From Halomonas sp. KAO (GTDB taxonomy: Bacteria; Pseudomonadota; Gammaproteobacteria; Pseudomonadales; Halomonadaceae), in the NCBI RefSeq assembly GCF_015595025.1, contig NZ_JADNRL010000003.1, forward strand, positions 59,324 to 115,820: a DNA stretch of 56,497 nucleotides, in the 5' to 3' direction. The notes under the pieces were generated by a model that worked only from the letters and a program-made list of their open reading frames with translations, was not told where the DNA came from and did no database searches. Positions 51,281 to 56,497 of this stretch are shown here, one piece after another (positions within the stretch are counted from its first letter, which is position 1; every line of letters starts with the position of its first letter). A program made the translations under genes and the position numbers.

Positions 51281-52897
51281 ATGCCCGACAGCACACCCAA
51301 CAGTGCACCCAACACCAGTGCCGCCCTCTCGCCCGAGGAGCAGGCCCGCTTGATCGAGGAGCATGCGGCGCTTGCCGCCCGCTGCGACCGACTCGAGGAG
51401 AGGCACCGGGCCCTCGAAGCGGAGCGTGACCACTACCGCTGGCTGGCCGAGAGCAGCACCGACCTGATCTCGCGCCATGCCCGGGACGGCACCTTTCTCT
51501 ACGCCTCGGAGGCGGCACGCGAGCTGCTCGGCTATGCCCCCGAGGAGCTGATCGGCGTCTCCGCCTATGACCTGTTTCATCCCACCGACCTGGCCGCCCT
51601 GCTCAACAAGTCACCGCGGATCTACTACCGCGACGGCTTCTACCAGCAGACCTATCGCTTCCGCGCCAAGGATGGCCACTATGTCTGGTTCGAAACCACC
51701 AGCCGGACCCGCCGCGACCCGGCCAGCGGCGAGTTGCTCGATATTCTCTGTGTCTCCCGGGATGTCGGGCGCCGCATCCGTGCCGAGGCCAACCGCGAGC
51801 GGCTGGCCCGGGTGGTGGAGTCCACCACCGAGTTCGTGCTGTTCATGGATGACGATGAGCGCCTCTTCTACGCCAACCAGGCGGCACGCCACCTCCTTCA
51901 GCTGCCCCGCACGGGCGGCGCCGCACGACTGGCCGATGCCTATGTCGAGGAGTCGCTGCGCGACCTGCGCGATATCGTGCTGCCCGCCGTGGCCCGCTAC
52001 GGCTCATGGAGCGGCGAGCTGGCGATGCGTGGGCCACAGGGCGCGGTGCCGGTGCTCAGCGTGGTGATGGCGCAATCCGGGCCCGGCACGGAACCGGGCC
52101 ATGTATCGTTGCTCAACCGTGATATCCGCCTGCGCCAGGCGGCCGAGGAGCAGGCCCGTCAGCATCAGGCCCAGATCGCCCACGCCAACCGGCTGGCCAC
52201 CACCGGCGAGCTGGCATCGAATATCGCCCATGAGCTCAATCAGCCGCTGGGCACCATCGGCAACTACGCCAGTGGCGCCCTGCTCAAGCTCGATGCCGGC
52301 CAGCCGGCCGAGGCACTGCGCCTGCCCCTCGAACAGATCCAGCGACAAGTAGAGCGCCTGGGGGAACGGCTGCGCCATATTCGCGGCTTCGTGCGCAAGG
52401 GCCAGATCCGGCCGCGGCCCACGGTCCTGGCCGAGGTGGTGGACGCCGCCTGCCGGCTCTGCGAATGGCAGTACCAGCAGGCCGGGGTCGACCTCGAGGC
52501 GGCCCTCAAGGCGCCACTGCCGAGGGTGATCGCCGACCCGGTGGGACTGGAGCAGGTGCTGGTCAACCTGCTGCTCAACGCCCTGGAGGCGAGCCGCGAC
52601 CATCCCGGCGCCCAACGGGTCGAGATCAAGGCCCGACGCAGCGGGCGCCGCGAGGTGGCCCTGACGGTGGCCGATCAGGGCCCCGGCATCCCCGCTGACC
52701 AGGCCGAATCCATCTTCGCCCCCTTCCACTCCAACCGTGACGAGGGGCTGGGCATGGGCCTGGCCATCAGCCGCACGCTGATGGAAGCCATGAGCGGCAA
52801 CCTGCGCCTGCTGCCACACACCGGTTCCGGCGGCGCCACCTTTGCCGCTACACTGCTTGCCGAACCTGACCATACCGCTGCCATGAAGCGTCCATGA
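51281..52897 (+). CDS. PAS-domain sensor histidine kinase, FixL/StyS-like
   Basis: 538 residues from ATG 51281, after GAGGCCAT; a start 11 codons upstream overlaps nudL. No membrane segments. A helical start (EEHAALAARCDRLEERHRAL), PAS1 (WLAESSTDLISRHARDGTFL to DVGRRIRAEA), PAS2 (VVESTTEFVLFMDDDERLFY), then the HisKA phospho-accepting His317 in ASNIAHELNQPLGTIGNYAS and HATPase motifs NLLLNALEAS and ADQGPGIPADQAESIFAPF. A cytoplasmic signal (redox, oxygen or a small molecule) is likely; no heme-binding pattern is obvious. The stop overlaps the regulator's ATG. Confidence 0.93.
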   Translation: MPDSTPNSAPNTSAALSPEEQARLIEEHAALAARCDRLEERHRALEAERDHYRWLAESSTDLISRHARDGTFLYASEAARELLGYAPEELIGVSAYDLFHPTDLAALLNKSPRIYYRDGFYQQTYRFRAKDGHYVWFETTSRTRRDPASGELLDILCVSRDVGRRIRAEANRERLARVVESTTEFVLFMDDDERLFYANQAARHLLQLPRTGGAARLADAYVEESLRDLRDIVLPAVARYGSWSGELAMRGPQGAVPVLSVVMAQSGPGTEPGHVSLLNRDIRLRQAAEEQARQHQAQIAHANRLATTGELASNIAHELNQPLGTIGNYASGALLKLDAGQPAEALRLPLEQIQRQVERLGERLRHIRGFVRKGQIRPRPTVLAEVVDAACRLCEWQYQQAGVDLEAALKAPLPRVIADPVGLEQVLVNLLLNALEASRDHPGAQRVEIKARRSGRREVALTVADQGPGIPADQAESIFAPFHSNRDEGLGMGLAISRTLMEAMSGNLRLLPHTGSGGATFAATLLAEPDHTAAMKRP

Positions 52898-53532
52898 CCG
52901 ATACCTCTTCACCCTGCATCGCCATCGTCGATGACGACCAGGCCCTGCGTGACTCCCTGGCCTGGCTGCTGGACTCCGTCGGCATCGAAAGCCGCCTCTT
53001 CGCCGACGGCGAGGCCTTTCTCGCCGGCGACCCGGAAGGCTTCGACACGGTACTGCTGGACGTGCGCATGCCCGGCCTCTCCGGCCTCCAGGTACAGCAG
53101 CGCCTGAGTGAGCTGGAGAAGGCCCCGCCAGTCATCTTCATGACCGGCCACGGCGATGTGCCCATGGCCGTTTCCGCGCTCAAGGCCGGGGCGCGCGACT
53201 TCCTCGAGAAGCCATTCAATCACCAGCAGCTGATCGATATCGTCCAGCAGTCACTTCATGCGCACCAGCAGGCGCGTCAGGCCCAGCTCCGCCTCGAGGC
53301 GCTACGCGAGCGTTACGCGGCGCTGCGCCCCAAGGAACGCCAGATCCTGGTGCACGTGGCCCGGGGTCTGACCAGCCGCGAGGTCGCCGATCACCTCGGG
53401 ATCAGCCCCAAGACCGTGGAGATCTACCGGCTGCGCGCCATGAAGGCGCTGGGAGCCACCAACCTGGCCGAGCTGGTACGCCTGTGCGTGGCGCTGGGGC
53501 TGGTGGATGCCCTGCCCGAAGAAGCCCCCTGA
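52894..53532 (+). CDS. FixJ-type response regulator (REC + LuxR HTH)
   Basis: 212 residues. Receiver domain: IAIVDDDQALRDSLAWLLDS, phospho-acceptor Asp56 in TVLLDVRMPGLSGLQVQQRL, Thr in PPVIFMTGHGDVPMAVSALK, and Lys in FLEKPFNHQQLID. The C-terminal LuxR/GerE HTH is GLTSREVADHLGISPKTVEI. It activates transcription when phosphorylated by the upstream kinase (ATGA overlap). Target genes are not evident in the window; the downstream DUF411 gene is one candidate. Confidence 0.94.
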   Translation: MTDTSSPCIAIVDDDQALRDSLAWLLDSVGIESRLFADGEAFLAGDPEGFDTVLLDVRMPGLSGLQVQQRLSELEKAPPVIFMTGHGDVPMAVSALKAGARDFLEKPFNHQQLIDIVQQSLHAHQQARQAQLRLEALRERYAALRPKERQILVHVARGLTSREVADHLGISPKTVEIYRLRAMKALGATNLAELVRLCVALGLVDALPEEAP

Positions 53533-53551
53533 CCTTGGCCCAGCACGGCTG

Positions 53552-53610
53552 TTGACGGCTGTGCTTGACCTGGGTGCTACACATAAGATGTATATTTCAA
53601 GGTTAACCTT
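53552..53610 (+). promoter_or_regulatory. Putative promoter/operator before the DUF411 gene
   Basis: TTGACC (53565-53570) with ATGTAT 17 bp downstream and a perfect 12-bp palindrome AAGGTTAACCTT at 53599-53610. Metal-responsive control is possible from the gene's family, but is inference. Confidence 0.35.
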
Positions 53611-53694
53611 CCCTCCCTCGGCCGGATCGCCTTAGCCGGAGGCTGGCCGAGAGACAACCCTGCGTAACCACGCCATCTGGACCAGGAAAATGTC

Positions 53695-54144
53695 ATGCTG
53701 AATCGCATCCCTTCAAGCGCCACCCTGCTCATGTCTGCCTCCCTGCTGCTGGGCGCCGGTAGCGCCCACGCCGCCCTGCCCGCCGAGGCGACCCTCTACA
53801 AGACCCCCCAGTGCCTCTGCTGCGACAAGTACGCCCGTCATCTCGAGGAGCGCGGCGTCGATGTCACCATCGTCGACGACGTGTCGCTCGGCCAGGTCAA
53901 GAAGAGCGTCGGCCTGCCCTACGGCCTCGGCGCCTGCCACACCATCGAGATGGGCGGTTACGCCATCGAGGGTCATGTGCCTTTCGCGGCCCTCGAGAAG
54001 CTCTTCGAGGAGCGCCCCGACACCGCCGGCATCGGCCTTGCCGGCATGCCCATCGGCACGCCTGGCATGCCAGGACCCAAGCAGGAAGCGTGGAACGTCT
54101 ACCAGTTCCGCGATGGCGAGGCCCAGCCGTTCATGACCCTCTGA
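53695..54144 (+). CDS. Periplasmic DUF411 metal-binding protein
   Basis: 149 residues with a signal peptide (TLLMSASLLLGAGSAHA, cleavage near residue 27). The mature protein begins ALPAEATLYKTPQCLCCDKY, whose CLCC motif is the DUF411 metal-binding signature; later GACHTIEMGGYAIEGHVPFA and IGLAGMPIGTPGMPGPKQEA carry the conserved His and Met residues. DUF411 proteins are often near copper or heavy-metal resistance genes; none is adjacent here. Probably a periplasmic copper-binding protein. Confidence 0.9.
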   Translation: MLNRIPSSATLLMSASLLLGAGSAHAALPAEATLYKTPQCLCCDKYARHLEERGVDVTIVDDVSLGQVKKSVGLPYGLGACHTIEMGGYAIEGHVPFAALEKLFEERPDTAGIGLAGMPIGTPGMPGPKQEAWNVYQFRDGEAQPFMTL

Positions 54145-54321
54145 GGAAAGCCCGCCAGTCAAGATACCACCACCCCTGACGTTCGTGCCCTGCCGCTGGA
54201 GGCTTGCACTGGCCTGAAATCTCGGCACCAGCCCCAGCGGTATCGGCTGTCATGAACAGGTCGCCGACAGCCTGGCTCACCTCCTGGAACGGGGGGCATG
54301 ATCACTACGGGCCATAGCGCC

Positions 54322-55296
54322 TCAGTCGCGCAGGATGGTCATGCGACGCAGCTCGTCCTCGGGGAAGACCCGACCGCTCTCCAGGGCGACGAACAGGTGC
54401 TGAAACACCACGCCGGGCTTGCCGGGCACGATGCCCGATCGAAAGTAGGAGTGCCCCTTGGGGAAGTCGTAGAGGGTATTGACGTCGTCGCAGTCGACCG
54501 CGAAGACATTGCGCGGCAGCCGGATCATGTCTTCCGGGCCGGTGTGGCCGAGCCGACGGGAGGCGATGCGATTCCTCAGATTGGAGGCCTTGCTGGCACG
54601 CAACGCCAGGTCGTCGGAGGCAAAGTAGACCGTCACATTGCGTGAGCTATGCACGATCAGCTCACCACTGCGCCCCTCCTCCAGCGACTCGTTGACGATA
54701 TCGGCGGCAACCAGGAAGGTATTGCGAAACAGCAGCGGCACCCCGCCCGGCAGCGAATACTTGTGCCAGATCCTCAGGGTCTCGCGCAGCACGCGATTGC
54801 CCATGGAGTGGGCCAGCACGTTGATGCGCTTCAGGCAGGGGGTAGGGTCCTGCTTGAACTGCTCCCCCTCCCGCCAGTCCAGGAAGCGCTGCAGCACGCG
54901 GGCGAAGGAGAAGCCGCTCAGGTCGGCCGACTCCTGATCATCCCAGTAGTCCTTCACTATCCCCAGGTCATTGTCACAGGGCCACACCAGAGGCACCACC
55001 AGCACCTCGCCTGGCTTGGTCTCATCACACAGCGACTGAAACTCCTGGACCGCAACAAAGACATCTTCGGGCAGATTGGAGAAGCCGTGGATATAGATCA
55101 GCACCTGATTGACATCGGCCTCCTTGAGCCGCTGCAGGAAGGCCGAACTGCCGATCTCCTGATACTCCTCCTCCCCCTGCCGCTCGCAGTAGAACACCGA
55201 GTTGCTGGCAGCGTTATTGTTGAGGTCGAAGGTGAAGTTGCGGTTGAGCCGAGTGCGAATGCTCTGGGTAGGAAAGCGGTTGGTAATAAACAGCAT
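54322..55296 (-). CDS. Alpha/beta hydrolase, DUF900-like
   Basis: 324 residues from the ATG at 55294-55296, after GAGGTGGCCGCC; an ORF start 11 codons earlier is weaker. Motifs: VNQVLIYIHGFSNLPEDVFV (oxyanion HGF) and nucleophile Ser in NVLAHSMGNRVLRETLRIW. FYCERQGEEEYQEIGSSAFL lies in the variable N-terminal region. The DUF900 group is an uncharacterised serine hydrolase family. No signal peptide. Substrate unknown. Confidence 0.85.
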   Translation of the reverse strand: MLFITNRFPTQSIRTRLNRNFTFDLNNNAASNSVFYCERQGEEEYQEIGSSAFLQRLKEADVNQVLIYIHGFSNLPEDVFVAVQEFQSLCDETKPGEVLVVPLVWPCDNDLGIVKDYWDDQESADLSGFSFARVLQRFLDWREGEQFKQDPTPCLKRINVLAHSMGNRVLRETLRIWHKYSLPGGVPLLFRNTFLVAADIVNESLEEGRSGELIVHSSRNVTVYFASDDLALRASKASNLRNRIASRRLGHTGPEDMIRLPRNVFAVDCDDVNTLYDFPKGHSYFRSGIVPGKPGVVFQHLFVALESGRVFPEDELRRMTILRD

Positions 55297-55379
55297 GGCG
55301 GCCACCTCGCAGGACGGCGGCAATAACACCGCCTTCCCTTGAAGTTAGCAGCTGCGCGGGGATTGGCCGCCCTGCTCCG

Positions 55380-55754
55380 TTAACGCTTCTCGGCGCGCAG
55401 GCGCGGCTCGAGCATGGCCAGGTACTCGGCAAGCACCACGGCGTTGTTGTGACGTTCATCCTTGGCGGCGAATACCAGGGTCACCCTTTTCCCCAGGGCG
55501 CGCTCGGCCAGGGGCCTGAGCCGTTCGCGATGCTCCTTGAGCTCGCCCAGATAGCGGCGGCGGAACTCGCCCCATTCGTAGTCACCGGCATGGAAGGCCT
55601 TGCGCAGGGTGTCGCTGGGAGCGACCTCCTTGGGCCACTCGTCGATTCTCGCCTCCTCCTTGGAGACGCCGCGGGGCCATAGACGGTCAACCAGCACGCG
55701 ATAGCCGTCGTTGTGGCTCGCGGTGTCGAAGGCACGCTTCAGCTCCAGGCTCAT
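55380..55754 (-). CDS. DUF488 family protein
   Basis: 124 residues from the ATG at 55752-55754. The family signature is GYRVLVDRLWPRGVSKEEAR followed by IDEWPKEVAPSDTLRKAFH and YEWGEFRRRYLGEL. VTLVFAAKDERHNNAVVLAE is the C-terminal core. DUF488 proteins are small and of unknown function, sometimes near stress or metal genes. Same strand as YtoQ, 61 bp apart; possible short operon. Confidence 0.9.
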   Translation of the reverse strand: MSLELKRAFDTASHNDGYRVLVDRLWPRGVSKEEARIDEWPKEVAPSDTLRKAFHAGDYEWGEFRRRYLGELKEHRERLRPLAERALGKRVTLVFAAKDERHNNAVVLAEYLAMLEPRLRAEKR

Positions 55755-55815
55755 GGGGGTCACCTCTGTCGAGAATGGTGCCCCCAGTGTAGCCAATCGA
55801 CACCGCAGGCTGGGG

Positions 55816-56256
55816 TCAGGCCTTGAGCACGTAGCGCAGCACCTCGACCACCTGATCGGTGGTGGTGCACCAGGCCTGGGCGTCGGCATCGACCTCCTTG
55901 AGCGGGTGCACGATCTCCTCGCCGTGGAGGGTCACGTAGGGCTTGCCCAGGGCGGCGCAGTAGCCGGCGTCGAAGGCGGCGTTCCACTGCTTGTACTTGT
56001 CGCCGAAGCGCACCACCACCAGGTCGCTCTGCTCGATCAGGGTACGCGTGCGGATGGCATTGACCTTGGAGGACTGGTGATCCCGCCAGAACTGGCTCGG
56101 GGTCTCGCCCAGATGGTCACCGGCGGCATCGCTGGCATCATGGTCGGTCACCGGTGCGGTGAACACCACATCGAGGCCTGCCGCCTCGGCGCCGCGCTGG
56201 ATCTCGTCGCGCCAATCGGTGTGGATCTCGCCGGAAAGATAGACGTGAAAGCTCAT
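55816..56256 (-). CDS. YtoQ family protein
   Basis: 146 residues from the ATG at 56254-56256. It starts MSFHVYLSGEIHTDWRDEIQ and contains TAPVTDHDASDAAGDHLGET and LVVVRFGDKYKQWNAAFDAG, which are the YtoQ signature. The fold resembles nucleoside 2-deoxyribosyltransferases, and the conserved YLSGEIHT suggests a nucleotide-binding site, but activity is unknown. Upstream of DUF488 on the same strand. Confidence 0.92.
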   Translation of the reverse strand: MSFHVYLSGEIHTDWRDEIQRGAEAAGLDVVFTAPVTDHDASDAAGDHLGETPSQFWRDHQSSKVNAIRTRTLIEQSDLVVVRFGDKYKQWNAAFDAGYCAALGKPYVTLHGEEIVHPLKEVDADAQAWCTTTDQVVEVLRYVLKA

Positions 56257-56377
56257 GGCAGGCTCCTTGCGCAAGTGGACAGATGACCTGCCATGATAAC
56301 CCAGAAGGCCATTTACTGGAAATGCATTCCATTTCACGCAACCAGCCCCTGTAATGAGCCCTTGCACGCGGAACCTG

Positions 56378-56497
56378 TCAACCTGATTCGGACAGATCGT
56401 TAAAAATTAGTGTCGATTTCGTCGCGGTGGCACCTGCCGCCGATAGCGTCGGGAAGTTCACCACGCTGTAGGGGGCCGGGTCGTCGTCATCGGGCTG
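56378..56497 (-). CDS. C-terminal end of an unidentified gene (5' part outside window)
   Basis: The minus strand from the right edge is open for 39 codons before TGA at 56378-56380. The readable end includes PAPYSVVNFPTLSAAGATAT and KSTLIFNDLSESG. No family recognised. It is too short to prove coding, and the low-complexity start (QPDDDDPAP) may be a linker. Confidence 0.4.
   Translation of the reverse strand, partial: QPDDDDPAPYSVVNFPTLSAAGATATKSTLIFNDLSESG

Noticed and set aside
54145..54321. Gene remnant between the DUF411 gene and the DUF900-like hydrolase
   Set aside because: A short frame (about 27 codons, ending GCHEQVADSLAHLLERGA) has no start, no ribosome site and no family; nothing else is seen in this gap.

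Overview
The window looks like a chromosomal segment of a halophilic gammaproteobacterium, most likely Halomonas or a close relative in the Halomonadaceae. This is inferred from the high GC content, strong G/C bias at third codon positions, a Pseudomonas/Halomonas-style TCA cluster (gltA divergent from sdhCDAB, then sucAB-lpd-sucCD), a siaABCD operon and the gltX-tRNA-Ala-tRNA-Glu arrangement. No database search was run. I see no phage, transposase, plasmid or CRISPR genes; the region reads as core and shell chromosome.

Layout. 1-7.2 kb: the end of an SLC13-type permease; an operon of two crotonase-fold proteins flanking an NDP-forming acyl-CoA ligase, divergent from an RpiR/MurR-type regulator with palindromic sites between them; a heptanucleotide tandem array; a quinone oxidoreductase. 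7.2-13.1 kb: a hairpin-type intergenic element, then small housekeeping or unknown genes (GDPD, YeaQ-like, DUF924), a small membrane protein with YcjX and YcjF, and a universal stress protein. 13.3-19.2 kb: RNase II and the siaABCD signalling operon (PP2C phosphatase, kinase, partner-switch protein, diguanylate cyclase). 19.3-32.7 kb: TCA cycle genes: sucCD, lpd, sucB, sucA, sdhBADC on the minus strand, and gltA on the plus strand. 32.8-39.6 kb: a 3-hydroxyisobutyrate-dehydrogenase-like enzyme, two tRNAs, gltX, an SDR, a lipoprotein, dusA and an M14-type deacylase. 39.7-47.5 kb: an AcrR-like repressor and a tripartite RND efflux system (adaptor, pump, outer-membrane factor), with AcrR-box-like sites before three of the genes. 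47.6-56.5 kb: a hydrolase, a fructosamine-kinase-like protein, a NIF3-like domain protein, two Nudix enzymes, a PAS histidine kinase/FixJ-type regulator pair, a DUF411 metal protein, a DUF900-type hydrolase, DUF488, YtoQ and the C-terminus of an unidentified gene.

How they work together: the TCA genes form one metabolic block from citrate synthase through 2-oxoglutarate dehydrogenase and succinyl-CoA synthetase to succinate dehydrogenase. The sia genes form a partner-switching circuit that sets c-di-GMP. The TetR regulator and efflux genes appear to form a small regulon joined by shared operators.

The least expected signals are non-coding: (i) a dispersed element with GTAAGC/GCTTAC and GCGAAGC mini-hairpins seen at two loci, one carrying 11 tandem CGTAAGC copies; (ii) a nested inverted-repeat element at 7.23-7.43 kb; (iii) a strong minus-strand terminator at 49.44 kb with no gene feeding it, suggesting a small RNA; (iv) a DnaA-box/GATC/AT-rich stretch at 33.79-33.94 kb; (v) perfect palindromes before siaA and between the outer-membrane factor and hydrolase genes. 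I did not find a clearly new protein-coding system.
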